A stretch of DNA of 64,000 bases from a bacterium (lineage in GTDB: Bacteria; Myxococcota_A; Bradymonadia; UBA7976; UBA1532), in the NCBI GenBank assembly GCA_030427205.1, contig JAUHXC010000044.1, positions 1 through 64,000 on the forward strand. Reading direction: 5' to 3'. Below are positions 29,940 to 51,999 of the stretch, piece by piece. The stretch's first letter is position 1. Each line of letters opens with the position of its first letter. A program made the translations under genes and the position numbers. Under the pieces are notes generated by a model. The model saw only the letters and a list, made by a program, of their open reading frames with translations. It ran no database searches and was not told the origin of the DNA.

Positions 29940-30130
29940 TTCGCGAGCCGAGCGACGGCGGATGTCGACTGCCGACACACCGCACCACCCCCGTGTCATC
30001 ACTCGACGGGTTGATCTGGATCGTTGACGGGTCGTCCCCCCTGGCTCCCCCCTTTCCGATCTGCGACGCGCGGCGCCGCGATCGGCTCAAGTCCTGCGAT
30101 CCTCGCGGATCAATTCTGTGTCGCCATCAC

Positions 30131-31216
30131 TCATCGCTGATTGGGATCACCGAGCCCGAGCAGCTTGAAGATCCCTCCGATGTTGTTCCGGTCGTTGACC
30201 AATTCCTGGATCAGATCGGCGAACGGCATGTTGCCCCAGCTCACCGCGCGCTTGACGAGGTGCGGCACCGGGCTGTGCGGCTCGACCTGCAGCAGAAAAT
30301 CGGCGGCTTCGGCGAGGCGCTGATAGGCTTCGGCCCGATTGCGGATCGGGCCTCGCCGCCCGCCGCCGGCCGGCACGTTCTCGGCCACCGGCGCTCCCTC
30401 CTCTCCTGCGTCCTCGACGTCTTCTCCCGACGCCGCGGCGGTGTCGGTCTCGCCCTTCTGGGCCAGCGACCGCTTGACGAAGTTCTGCAGCGCGTCGATC
30501 GCGTCCTTGAGCTGATACAGCGCGGCCGCCGGCTCGCCGCAGCGATCGTCGACCGCCTCTTCGAGCCGCTGGGTGGCGCTGCGCAGGCCTTCGAGGTCCT
30601 GGGCGAGCACCCGGTAGAACGGGGTCGGCGTCAGCAGCACCGCGGTCATGAACTCGGCGGTGGAGACCTGTCCGTCGGCGGGGGTCTTGCCGCTGCGTTC
30701 GAGCAGCGTGGCGCGCTCCCAGTCGAGCCAGTTGAGCGACTGCCGGTCGCGCGTATTGGGATCGATCAGGCTGATCTTCTTGAGCCGGGTCGACAGCTGG
30801 CTGTCGAGCCAGCCGATCGGCGCGATGCGGCCATCGAAGTCGCCGTCGTCGTCGAGCGGCGGATGCACCGTGTCCCAGAACTGCTCGACGAGCGCGATGA
30901 GCAGCTCGAGCCCCTGCAAGGCCCCGGGTGCACCGTACTTGGCGGTCCACCCCTCGGTGAGCCAGCAGGCGATCCGCAGATCCTTGGTCTTGTTCTGCAG
31001 CGCGTCGGTCGCCGTCTTGATGACGGTGTCCCAGTCGGCGGCCTTGGGCTCGGTGGCCCAGATCCCGTGATCGAGCGACGGGTCGTCTTCTTTGCGCGCC
31101 AGCTTGATCTTGTCGTAGACCGGGCCTCGACGCAGCGACTCGCCCGACGGCATCAGATCCGAGATCGGGACCGTCAAGTCGTCGTTGGATGTCTTTGGCA
31201 GCTTGCGCTCGGTCAT
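30131..31216 (-). CDS. tssA: T6SS cap/assembly protein TssA
   Basis: Predicted 361-residue TssA/ImpA protein. The N-terminal ImpA domain is seen in ISDLMPSGESLRRGPVYDKI, LRIACWLTEGWTAKYGAPGA and QFWDTVHPPLDDDGDFDGRI. An acidic Pro/Gly linker (about residues 265-300) leads to the conserved end RNRAEAYQRLAEAADFLLQV, then EPHSPVPHLVKRAVSWG. It primes and caps the growing tail tube. I use MTERKLPK as start; an in-frame extension to 31315 overlaps tssM. Confidence 0.92.
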   Translation of the reverse strand: MTERKLPKTSNDDLTVPISDLMPSGESLRRGPVYDKIKLARKEDDPSLDHGIWATEPKAADWDTVIKTATDALQNKTKDLRIACWLTEGWTAKYGAPGALQGLELLIALVEQFWDTVHPPLDDDGDFDGRIAPIGWLDSQLSTRLKKISLIDPNTRDRQSLNWLDWERATLLERSGKTPADGQVSTAEFMTAVLLTPTPFYRVLAQDLEGLRSATQRLEEAVDDRCGEPAAALYQLKDAIDALQNFVKRSLAQKGETDTAAASGEDVEDAGEEGAPVAENVPAGGGRRGPIRNRAEAYQRLAEAADFLLQVEPHSPVPHLVKRAVSWGNMPFADLIQELVNDRNNIGGIFKLLGLGDPNQR

Positions 31217-31241
31217 CGCGGTCCGTCCGCTCCTCGTCGAT

Positions 31242-34200
31242 TCAGTAGTCGGGCCCGCCGCTGTCGGCGCGCACCCCTTCGGCCTTGAGGTGCTCGTCGC
31301 TGACCTCCGGGCCACGCCGGGGGAACTCGGGCAGCCGGAACGCCGACTTGCCGCCGGGCAGCATCAGGCCGATGCGCACGTACACCCGGGTGTCGGTGAC
31401 CAGCAGGCTGGCGTTGTCCAAGGCGGCGCTGGCCAGGCTGGTCTCGGTCTCGAAGCGCAGGGTATGCGGCCGCAGGAACGAGCGCCGCCCACGGTCGGCG
31501 GGCGACGAGGCGTTGGCCACCAGCATGCGGAACAGCGCGAACCGGCCGGCATAGGCGTAGCAGGCGGTCCGCCCGTTGATCCGGGCCGCCTCGTTGCGCT
31601 GGTTGACCGCCGGCAGGAACATCGCGTCCTTGGCCCAGCGGAAGCAGACTGAGATCGGGTCGTTGGTCCGCCACTGCGCCCCGCGCTTGTTGTCGCGGTG
31701 GCCGATGCGGGTATCGGCGACCTGGCCGTACCAGTCGATGATCTGGTTGCCGTTGACCTCGTTGTCCCGGTTGACCCGGAAGTCGAAGTCGATGTCCAGG
31801 ATGAGGTCGGGGTTCTCGTCCTCGGCGGCGAGCAGCGGCGCGAACAGCGGCCGCATGCTCTCGACCTGCTGGATGAACCGCAGCACGTCGGTATTGGAGT
31901 TGCCGAAGATCGGGCCGCCGACGATGTTGGTCTTCGAGAAGACCTTGAAGGCCCCGGCGTACTTGTCGAACAGCTGGTAGAAGGCGACGATGTCGCCGGT
32001 CTCGACCTCGGCGATCACGTCGGGCCCCGCGAAGGGGAAGCGCCCGGCGAGCCGCTCGGTGAAGAGGGTGTAGACCTCGACGTAGCCCCGCAGCGTGAAC
32101 TTGCGCAGGTCTTCCCGGCAGCGGCGGATCATCGTGCTGCCGATCTGGTACTTGGCTTCCTTGAAGAAGTCGTCGCGCTCGTAGCGATTGACGTGGCGCT
32201 TGAGCTGGTCCTCGCAGGTCGCGAGCAGCACCCGGTTGAGCTCTTCTTCGACGAAGCGCTCGAGGTCCTCGAGCGAGTTGCCGGGCACCTTCTTCTCGTA
32301 GTCGGCGAGCACGCCGATGATCTTGGACCACTTCTCGACGAGCACGTCGCTGGCGTAGGGCTCGCCGAGCTTGACCATGACGTCGACGAGCGGCCGGGCG
32401 TACTCGTAGGCGAGCTCCTGCGTCGTCTTGCGCTTGACCGCCAACCGGGCGATCAGGTCGTTGGGGTCGCGGGCGCCGAAGGCGACCACGCCGGCGGGCA
32501 GGCGGGCGTCGCTGAGGCTGAAGTTGTCGCGGATGGCGTAGGGCTTCTCTTCACGCAGGATGCCGTCGACCTTCTTGAGCAGGTCGATGATGTCTTCCCG
32601 CAGCACCGAGAACAGGTCGCTGTCGCCCGATTCACCGAGGCGGCGGGTGACGTCGTCGAGCGCCTTGACGATGGTGAGGATCGAGTCGAAGAGGCCGGCG
32701 ACGTTGGTGATCCGCGCCTTGAGCTCTTGCCGTCGCTGAGCGGTCCAGCCGCCGGAGCTGCCCTCTTCGCTGACCTCGCTGAGGTTCTGCGGGCTGGCGT
32801 GCTTGAGCATCACCTTGCGCACATTGCTGCGGAACTCGGTGCGGGCGGCCATGTCGATGGCCTCGTTGAACGCCGCGCCGAGGCCGGTGCGCTCGGCGCC
32901 GACGTACGCCCGGTAGTTGCGCTCCCACGAGAGCACCCGGTTGATGAGGTCGGAGTTCCACTGCTCGCGGCTGCCGGCGTCCCGGGAGAGGTCGAGATCG
33001 GACTGGGTCTCGTCCTCGATGACATAGGGCTGGTCGAAGTACGACTTGAGCGCGTCCTTGAGGGCCACGAGGCCGTCGCTGAGCACGACCTTGTCGTCTT
33101 CGCGCACGAGGAAGTTGAAGTCGCCGAGCTCGGTGCGCGCCGACTGGACCTTCTGGGTCAGCGAGCTGAAGAGCTCTTCGTTCTTCTTGCGGATGGCCTC
33201 GGCGAGCAGCGTGCCGTCCTCGGGCTGCGCGAAGGCGTAGCCCGAGAGCTTGTTGAGCACGTCGCCGTACTCTTCACCGGGGTTGAAGCTGTCGGCGAAG
33301 AGCCAGTCGGCCTTGCCCTCGCTGATGCTGTCTTCGATCTCGGTGATGCTCTTGCGGATCTTGCGCAGCTGCACGGTCGTGCCGCGGGCGTCGAGCGTAT
33401 TGAGCTCGTCGAGGTCCTTCTGCAGGCTCTCGAGCTGACGCAGCAGCGGGTGGCCGCGCAGCACGTCGTTCTGCAGCCGCTCGACCATCTTCTGCAGCTT
33501 GCAGGTCGCCCGCCCGGCGTAGGGCGACTCGTAGGCCAACGTGGGCCAGCGATCCTTCATGCGATCGAGCGCATCCCGGTACAGCCCGGCCTGACTGGCG
33601 AGCTTGTCGGTGATGTCGTTGCCGGTCAGGTAGAGGTAGACCCGGGCGATGTTGACCAGGTCGGCCTGGTTGAACTGGTCGAAGGCGAGCTGCAGCGCCG
33701 TGACCTCGTCGACGAAGGTCTTGACCTGATTGAAGTAGACCTGCGGCCGTGGGTTCTGCACCGCCAGGGTGCTGTCGTCTGCCCGGCACAGATCCTCGTC
33801 GAGGAAAGGCGGCAGCATGATGTCGGCCTTGGTCTCGAGCGTGGTCCGCAGCGGCTGGCCGACCGACGCCCCCACCTCGGCGATGGCCTTGTTGACCTTG
33901 CCGGTGAGCCCGGTGAACAGCGTCGTCGGCGCGATCCACGACTCGAGCTCGTCGAAGTCGAGCGAGGCCAGCGTCTCGAGGGCCTTGACCCCCCTCACCT
34001 TCACCTGGTCGGCCGAGGTGATCGATCCCTTGCCCTGGCTGGCGACGTGCTCCTTGATCACGTTGAGCATCGGGTCGAACTCTTCGAGTTCGCCGCCGGT
34101 GAACGTGCGCTGAAGCAAGATGAGCACGCCGAAGAGCAGCAACGTCACGAACAGCCCGAGGCGGGCGTTGCGCACCTTGCGGTTGAGCTCTTTGTTGCGC

Positions 34201-35354
34201 TTCTCGTCGATCTTGGCCAGGCCGGGCTCGGAGAAGATCTTCTCCGAGAAGAGCTGCCGCACGAAGCGGGCCTTGCCCCGGGGGCCATCGTCGGCCTTGG
34301 CGCCGGACGCCGCAATGCCCGGCGGCAGCGGCGGCATGCCGGGCACCGCCGACGCCTTGGGCGCGGGCGGCTTGTCGCTGACCCGGGCGGTCATGTAGAT
34401 GCCGCGCAGCGGCAGGCTGCGGCGGAAGCTCGTCGTCTTGAACAGCGGGTCGAGGTAGATCCGCAGCGGCTCGGCGAGCTGGCGGATCTCGCGGGGCAGC
34501 AGGTACAGCTCGTCGCGCTCGCGCTGGTTGCCGACCGAGTTGAGCAGCTCGAGCTGCGCCACGCAGGTCTGCTCGTGCAGCGAGGCGACGGCCTCTTCGA
34601 TCCACTCCGACTCGTAGCTCGTATCGGGCTCGTAGGGCGCCGACCAGCCGAAGATCTGGTCCCTGATCTGCTCGGGCAGGGCCCGGGTGAAGGTGCCGAA
34701 GCCCTTGAGCTTCTCGCACCCGGTCAAGACCACGTGGATCGGGAAGTCGACGGCGAGCTGATACTGCGCCTCGTGGATGCGGGCGGCGACCGCCTCGGCC
34801 CGGCGGCTGATGCGCCCGGCGGCCTCGGGGGTCTTCATCATCAGCGAGCCGACGTCGATGGTCAGCACGAGCCCGTCGATGGGCCGCAGCCGCCGCGCGT
34901 CGCGCAGCCCGTCGAGCTGGCTGCGCCAGGCGCCGACCGACTTGCTGCCGCCCTTGCGCCGGAAGATCCGCGAGAAGAAGCCGCGCTTGGCCTCGGGCCC
35001 CTTCTTGCCGTTGCCGCCCTTCGGCTCGTCGGCGACGGCGAAGAGCTGCTCGTTGAAATCGATGACGACCGCTTCGTTGAAGAACCACCAGAAGTTGGCG
35101 ATCTCCGGCTCGTCGAGCCCGAAGGTCTCCGGCGAGCCCGGTCGGGCCGCCAGGCCGCTCTCCCCGAGGATCGCGCTCTTCTCGGACCCGGGCTCGCCGA
35201 CCATGGCGAACCAGGGCACGTTGTAGATCGCCTCTGCGCTGCGCAGCTGCTTCTCGAGGCTCTTGGCCGCCTTCTGGAACGAGCGCTTCACCGCCTTGGG
35301 CGGTGCCGCCGGTCCCGACGCGGCCTCGTCGGCCCTTTTCTTGGCCTTCGCCAC
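31242..35354 (-). CDS. tssM: T6SS membrane-complex protein TssM (IcmF)
   Basis: Predicted 1,370-residue IcmF-family protein starting at GTG 35354, two bases after the tssL stop. The P-loop region is GEPGSEKS at residues 53-60: the catalytic Lys59 and Ser60 remain, but the usual Gly before Lys is Glu. A cytoplasmic domain with TGCEKLKGFGTF follows. A single membrane segment is visible at about 399-415 (LGLFVTLLLFGVLILLQ); the usual N-terminal membrane hairpin of proteobacterial TssM is absent. The long periplasmic region ends in beta-rich sequence that contacts TssJ. Length is above average. Confidence 0.93.
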   Translation of the reverse strand: MAKAKKRADEAASGPAAPPKAVKRSFQKAAKSLEKQLRSAEAIYNVPWFAMVGEPGSEKSAILGESGLAARPGSPETFGLDEPEIANFWWFFNEAVVIDFNEQLFAVADEPKGGNGKKGPEAKRGFFSRIFRRKGGSKSVGAWRSQLDGLRDARRLRPIDGLVLTIDVGSLMMKTPEAAGRISRRAEAVAARIHEAQYQLAVDFPIHVVLTGCEKLKGFGTFTRALPEQIRDQIFGWSAPYEPDTSYESEWIEEAVASLHEQTCVAQLELLNSVGNQRERDELYLLPREIRQLAEPLRIYLDPLFKTTSFRRSLPLRGIYMTARVSDKPPAPKASAVPGMPPLPPGIAASGAKADDGPRGKARFVRQLFSEKIFSEPGLAKIDEKRNKELNRKVRNARLGLFVTLLLFGVLILLQRTFTGGELEEFDPMLNVIKEHVASQGKGSITSADQVKVRGVKALETLASLDFDELESWIAPTTLFTGLTGKVNKAIAEVGASVGQPLRTTLETKADIMLPPFLDEDLCRADDSTLAVQNPRPQVYFNQVKTFVDEVTALQLAFDQFNQADLVNIARVYLYLTGNDITDKLASQAGLYRDALDRMKDRWPTLAYESPYAGRATCKLQKMVERLQNDVLRGHPLLRQLESLQKDLDELNTLDARGTTVQLRKIRKSITEIEDSISEGKADWLFADSFNPGEEYGDVLNKLSGYAFAQPEDGTLLAEAIRKKNEELFSSLTQKVQSARTELGDFNFLVREDDKVVLSDGLVALKDALKSYFDQPYVIEDETQSDLDLSRDAGSREQWNSDLINRVLSWERNYRAYVGAERTGLGAAFNEAIDMAARTEFRSNVRKVMLKHASPQNLSEVSEEGSSGGWTAQRRQELKARITNVAGLFDSILTIVKALDDVTRRLGESGDSDLFSVLREDIIDLLKKVDGILREEKPYAIRDNFSLSDARLPAGVVAFGARDPNDLIARLAVKRKTTQELAYEYARPLVDVMVKLGEPYASDVLVEKWSKIIGVLADYEKKVPGNSLEDLERFVEEELNRVLLATCEDQLKRHVNRYERDDFFKEAKYQIGSTMIRRCREDLRKFTLRGYVEVYTLFTERLAGRFPFAGPDVIAEVETGDIVAFYQLFDKYAGAFKVFSKTNIVGGPIFGNSNTDVLRFIQQVESMRPLFAPLLAAEDENPDLILDIDFDFRVNRDNEVNGNQIIDWYGQVADTRIGHRDNKRGAQWRTNDPISVCFRWAKDAMFLPAVNQRNEAARINGRTACYAYAGRFALFRMLVANASSPADRGRRSFLRPHTLRFETETSLASAALDNASLLVTDTRVYVRIGLMLPGGKSAFRLPEFPRRGPEVSDEHLKAEGVRADSGGPDY

Positions 35355-35356
35355 CC

Positions 35357-36115
35357 CTATCGCTCCCCGGCGGCGGCGGGCGCCTTCTTGGCGGGCGCCG
35401 AGGGGGTCACCTTCTCGATGACCTGCCGCACGTCGTTGGTCTGCTCGAACCACGACCAGTGAGAGATGCCGAAGTAGGCGACGACCGCCAGCAAGGTCAG
35501 CCGGACGTAGATCCGGTGATCGGGCATCTTCTGATCGGGCTCGTTGGTGATGGTGTGGGCGTACGCGTCGGGGAAGAGCGGCTTGCTCGGATCGACCGTG
35601 CCGCTCTTGCCGACGCCCACGAAGTACTGCAGCCGCTCCTTGTAGCCGGTGATCTCCTGCTCTTCATCACCCCGGAAGCGGCCCTTGAACCCGAGCAGCA
35701 GCGCGATGAGGAACGCCGTGGCGACCTCTTCTTTCGTCTTGTCGCGGCTGGCGAGCAGCTCGTCGATGCGATCGAAGAAGGTCGCGCCCGCCCGCTGGGT
35801 GCCGAAGTACTGCTTCTCGAGCAGGTTCGTCAGCCAGCGCGCCCGGCCGGGCCACTCGGTCTTCATGTGCAGGAACTGGTCGTCGGCGAGGGCGACCATG
35901 ATGTAGCGCATCGAGTCGTAGAGGTGATAACCGCTCTCGTCCTCGCCCTGCGCCCGCAATTCGTTGTCGATATAGGCCCGCAGCTCGCCCTGCACGCGCT
36001 CGACAGAGACGTCGGCCCCCTTCTCCTCGATCTCGCTCTTGAGCCGCGAGACGAGGGCGTAGAAGCCCCGCAACTTGGTGAGCAGGGCCGAGCGACTGAG
36101 CTGGACTGCGTTCAA
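35357..36115 (-). CDS. tssL: T6SS membrane-complex protein TssL (DotU)
   Basis: Predicted 252-residue DotU-family protein starting at TTG 36115, with AGGA upstream. The cytoplasmic hook domain is seen in YHLYDSMRYIMVALADDQFL and RWLTNLLEKQYFGTQRAGATFF. One membrane segment near residues 203-222 (YVRLTLLAVVAYFGISHWSW) is followed by a short Ala/Lys-rich periplasmic tail; there is no peptidoglycan-binding domain. It forms the inner-membrane complex with TssM. Confidence 0.93.
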   Translation of the reverse strand: MNAVQLSRSALLTKLRGFYALVSRLKSEIEEKGADVSVERVQGELRAYIDNELRAQGEDESGYHLYDSMRYIMVALADDQFLHMKTEWPGRARWLTNLLEKQYFGTQRAGATFFDRIDELLASRDKTKEEVATAFLIALLLGFKGRFRGDEEQEITGYKERLQYFVGVGKSGTVDPSKPLFPDAYAHTITNEPDQKMPDHRIYVRLTLLAVVAYFGISHWSWFEQTNDVRQVIEKVTPSAPAKKAPAAAGER

Positions 36116-36169
36116 CGGGTGTTCCTGTGCGTCCTCTGCGGGCGTTCGACGCCCGGGTTCTGAAACACC

Positions 36170-37486
36170 TTACTCGTCATGCTTCACATACAGAAAAATT
36201 CGCGAGGGTGAAGCGTCATTCGGCCCGATCACCGGGTTGTAGACGTGCATCGTCTCGCTGGGCTGAATGCGCCGCAGATCCTCACCGAGCGTGTACAGGA
36301 TCGTGCCCGGCCGCCGCCGCAGCCCCTCGTGCTGATCGTCCCGCACCCGCTTGGCACCGATGTCGCGGTTCTTGCTCATCGACTCGATGTGGCTGTCGGT
36401 GCCGATGTAGCAGTTCTCGGCCCAGGCGATGATCTCGGGGGTCGGCTGACCCATGAAGCCGAGCACCACCTTCCGCCCGATCCACTCGTCGCGGAAGTTG
36501 ATGGTGAAGCTCTGACCCTCGCCGTCGAGCCGGAACTCGGTGAAGCTCTCCTGGACGCCGAGCTCGAGCGTATCGAACAGCGTCTCGCCCACCGAGTTGA
36601 ACAGCTCGAGCGCGTTGTTGTGATCGTACCGCGGGAAGCGCGGGATCTCGTCGATCGTGCCGACCGAGGCCACGTGGGCCCCGAGGGTGCACAGCGCGGT
36701 ATAGAGCGTATAGGGGTGCACCTGCTCGGAGGTCAGCAGGATCTCGAAGGCCGGCAGCCCCGACATCAGCGCGTTGAGCTGACGCTCGAAGCGCGGCCGG
36801 TTGGCGCTGCCCACCGGCGAGCGGATCATCTCGAGCAGATAGTTGGCCTTGTCGCGCACCTTGCGGGCGACGAGCTGGCAGCCCTTGTGCAGCGGCGCGC
36901 ACCAGGGGGTGTCGCCGACCTTGAAGTGCGGCGGCACGTAGTCGGTCATGCGGAAGGCGCCGTCGACGTACTCCACCTCGGCCACCGGCATGGCGATCAT
37001 GCCCGCCGGCACGTCGGTGCCCGCCAGCCGCACATTGGGCAGCAACCGGGGCACCGCCACCGCCTGCTGGCCCTCGTCGGCCTCGGGATCGGCGTCGGCG
37101 ACGGCCGGCCCGCCCTTGGCCGTATAGCGCGCCATCACCCCCTGCCGATCGGCGACCGCCGCGTCGGGCAGGCACAGGTTGATGCGCATCGGCCCGCGCT
37201 CGGCGTCGGCCTTGTAGGCCGAGAGGTCGAAGGTATCGGGCGCGTGCTGCACGTACATGCCGTCGGGCAGCACGCAGGTCAGGCTCTGGATGCGAAACGC
37301 CTTGTGGTCGAGCAGCGCTTCGTCGATGACCATCTCGATCACGCCGTAGAAATACGGCACGGCATGGTGCGCATAGAGGTGGATCAGCCCCTCACTGCGC
37401 AGGGCGAGCTGCTGGAAGTGCTGCGGGGCGAGCAGCATGCCCTCGTGCCAGCGCAGGGCCTCGGGGATCGGCGTCCGGTTGCTCAA
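36170..37486 (-). CDS. tssK: T6SS baseplate adaptor TssK
   Basis: Predicted 438-residue TssK/ImpJ/VasE protein. The N-terminal RWHEGMLLAPQHFQQLALRS is the family hallmark. TssK connects the baseplate to the TssL-TssM membrane complex. The start is the TTG at 37486; the first ATG would remove part of the conserved segment. Its stop lies 54 bp before tssL. Confidence 0.95.
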   Translation of the reverse strand: MSNRTPIPEALRWHEGMLLAPQHFQQLALRSEGLIHLYAHHAVPYFYGVIEMVIDEALLDHKAFRIQSLTCVLPDGMYVQHAPDTFDLSAYKADAERGPMRINLCLPDAAVADRQGVMARYTAKGGPAVADADPEADEGQQAVAVPRLLPNVRLAGTDVPAGMIAMPVAEVEYVDGAFRMTDYVPPHFKVGDTPWCAPLHKGCQLVARKVRDKANYLLEMIRSPVGSANRPRFERQLNALMSGLPAFEILLTSEQVHPYTLYTALCTLGAHVASVGTIDEIPRFPRYDHNNALELFNSVGETLFDTLELGVQESFTEFRLDGEGQSFTINFRDEWIGRKVVLGFMGQPTPEIIAWAENCYIGTDSHIESMSKNRDIGAKRVRDDQHEGLRRRPGTILYTLGEDLRRIQPSETMHVYNPVIGPNDASPSRIFLYVKHDE

Positions 37487-37550
37487 AGGTCGATCCGCTC
37501 CGTGCGCCCGATGGCGCGTTGACGTTGATGACGGGTCGTCGGCCGGGACA

Positions 37551-38015
37551 TCAGTCGTCCCGCCGGTCGACGACGTCGAAGTCGTTGGTGCCGAGCACGA
37601 TGACGATCCGCTTCATGGGATTGAAGCGGATCCGGTGATCGCCCTCGGCGTAGTAGTCGGCGAAGACCAGCCCTTCGGCGGGTCGACCCTGCAGCTCCTG
37701 CACGACCTCGGGCATGACCTGGCTGGGCATGACCTCCCACTGCACCAGGTCGAAGTCCTGCATGTCCGGGTTGTCGCGCAACCGCTGTTCGGACTGCTCG
37801 AACCATTCCGAAGCGGAGAGGCGCATCAGCTCGCGGAACACAGCGTCTTCATAGATGACGAGCACCGCCACAGCGATGGGCGCGTCCTGGTTGGCCCCAG
37901 GCTCGGCCTCGACGGCGACCTGGAGCTTCTCGGGCACCGACGGACCGCAGGCCGCCAACAGACACACCGAGATACAGGCCCACAGACTACGGATGGTCGT
38001 GTGGTGCAACGTCAT
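37551..38015 (-). CDS. tssJ: T6SS outer-membrane lipoprotein TssJ
   Basis: Predicted 154-residue lipoprotein: signal SLWACISVCLLAACGPS with lipobox Cys23. The mature part follows the TssJ transthyretin-like pattern (IAVAVLVIYEDAVFRELMRL, then SASEWFEQSEQ, and the C-terminal IRFNPMKRIVIVLGTNDFD). TssJ anchors TssM to the outer membrane. It is the first gene of the leftward T6SS unit, and its promoter must lie in the 38016-38287 gap shared with the divergent paralogue. Confidence 0.88.
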   Translation of the reverse strand: MTLHHTTIRSLWACISVCLLAACGPSVPEKLQVAVEAEPGANQDAPIAVAVLVIYEDAVFRELMRLSASEWFEQSEQRLRDNPDMQDFDLVQWEVMPSQVMPEVVQELQGRPAEGLVFADYYAEGDHRIRFNPMKRIVIVLGTNDFDVVDRRDD

Positions 38016-38287
38016 CCTTCAGTGACAGCGTCCCCCCCCGAAGCGGGACGTTTTCGCCGTTTACGTGCGAATACAGCAGCCATTAAAAGGGCGGTTTTCC
38101 CGGCTGTCAAAGAGTATCGCCCCTTGCCCGAATACGGCACACTTATCCGGTGAGCTCGTCGGATCGGGCACGCGTCAAGTTGATCTCACCCGATGGTCTG
38201 CCCAAGATGGGGAGAGTTTTGGGGGGTGCTTCTTCTGCTGAAGCGATCCGTCCACATGACATACATCATCCTACACTGTGAGAGGAT
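38016..38287. promoter_or_regulatory. Divergent promoter region of the two tssJ-like genes
   Basis: A 272-bp gap with no gene and reduced GC in its middle. It holds CGTCCC (38029-38034) and GGGACG (38045-38050), 10 bp apart, the only pair resembling the prophage repeats that I noticed outside the prophage in the same arm order. No clear -35/-10 or sigma-54 site could be assigned. Confidence 0.4.
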
Positions 38288-39082
38288 GTGTTGAAGACAC
38301 CGTATCGGATCCTGCGGGCTTTGCCGGCCCTGCTGTGTGCGCTCGCGATCGGCTGCGGCCCGAGCGGGCCCACCCGGCTGGTCATGAAGTTCGACGTGTC
38401 CCGCAAGGCCAATGACGACCACCCGCTTCAAGTGGAGGTCGTGGTCGCCTATGACGCCGAGCTCGTCGACGAGCTCGATCGGCTGACCGCCAACGAGTGG
38501 TTCGAACAACGGGAGCAGCGGATCCGCTCCAACCCGGACGGTGCAGCGTTCACGTACAAGCGCTACGAGCTGACCCCCGGTCTCGAGGTCGACGACGTCG
38601 AGCTGCCCCTGCGCGGGGTGCCAGCGCAGGGCATCCTCTATGCGGGCTACTACTCGCGCGGCAAGCACTCCGCCCGGTTCGATCCGGCGCGGGCGCAGTC
38701 GGTGCAGTTCCGCCAGGACGCCTTCCGGGTCATCGCCGGGCGCATCACCGACCCCGAGGGCGTCAGCGCCCAGTCGGTGATCGGCTGGACCGCGATCGGC
38801 CTCGGCGCCGTCGGCGTCGGCCTCGGCACCTACTTCGCGATCTCGTCGTCGGACAAGGCGACGGAGGCCAGCGGCCTGCAGCAGCGCAATCGCGAGCGCT
38901 ACAACGAGCTCGTCGCGGAGGTCGAGGACGACCGCCTCGGCATGTACATCAGCTACGGGGCCGGTGCCGTCTTCCTGCTGACGGGCATGGTCGTGCTCTT
39001 GTGGCCCGAATCCGACGAGTCGCCCTTCCGCGAGATCGTCGACGATGAAGCGGATGGTGGGGGGTTGGTGTTCCGATGGTAG
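38288..39082 (+). CDS. TssJ-like lipoprotein with two C-terminal membrane segments
   Basis: Predicted 264-residue protein opening at GTG 38288 with GAGAGG upstream. The signal LPALLCALAIGCGPSG has its lipobox Cys at 23. Residues 30-140 parallel TssJ of this locus (VEVVVAYDAELVDELDRLTA, NEWFEQREQRIRSNPD). Unlike TssJ it continues with a Gly-rich hydrophobic segment at about 165-185 (IGLGAVGVGLGTYFAIS), a coiled region, a second segment at about 225-243 (GAGAVFLLTGMVVLLW) and an acidic tail. A lipid anchor plus two membrane helices is unusual; it may tie two membranes or act as a TssJ-like sensor. Confidence 0.75.
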   Translation: MLKTPYRILRALPALLCALAIGCGPSGPTRLVMKFDVSRKANDDHPLQVEVVVAYDAELVDELDRLTANEWFEQREQRIRSNPDGAAFTYKRYELTPGLEVDDVELPLRGVPAQGILYAGYYSRGKHSARFDPARAQSVQFRQDAFRVIAGRITDPEGVSAQSVIGWTAIGLGAVGVGLGTYFAISSSDKATEASGLQQRNRERYNELVAEVEDDRLGMYISYGAGAVFLLTGMVVLLWPESDESPFREIVDDEADGGGLVFRW

Positions 39083-39233
39083 ACGCTCGCGCGCTCCGGC
39101 GCGCTCGTCCCTCCACAGACCCCATCCCCCATCGCCGGCCCACCACGGGCCTGCTCACCGCCTGCGCGTCCGCACCCTCTTTCGCGCGTTACCTTCCGAT
39201 TGCTTCGACCTGCACCGCCGGAGAACCCAACCG

Positions 39234-51932
<12,699 letters not shown>

Positions 51933-51999
51933 AGCCGGCGGCCCGCCGGCCGCCCCGGCAGTCCCCTGCCCTCGCCCGTCGGCGAGCCCTGCTCGGGGT

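Noticed and set aside
31698..35462. A 1,254-residue plus-strand ORF opposite tssM
   Set aside because: It is the antisense shadow of tssM, with no recognisable domain.
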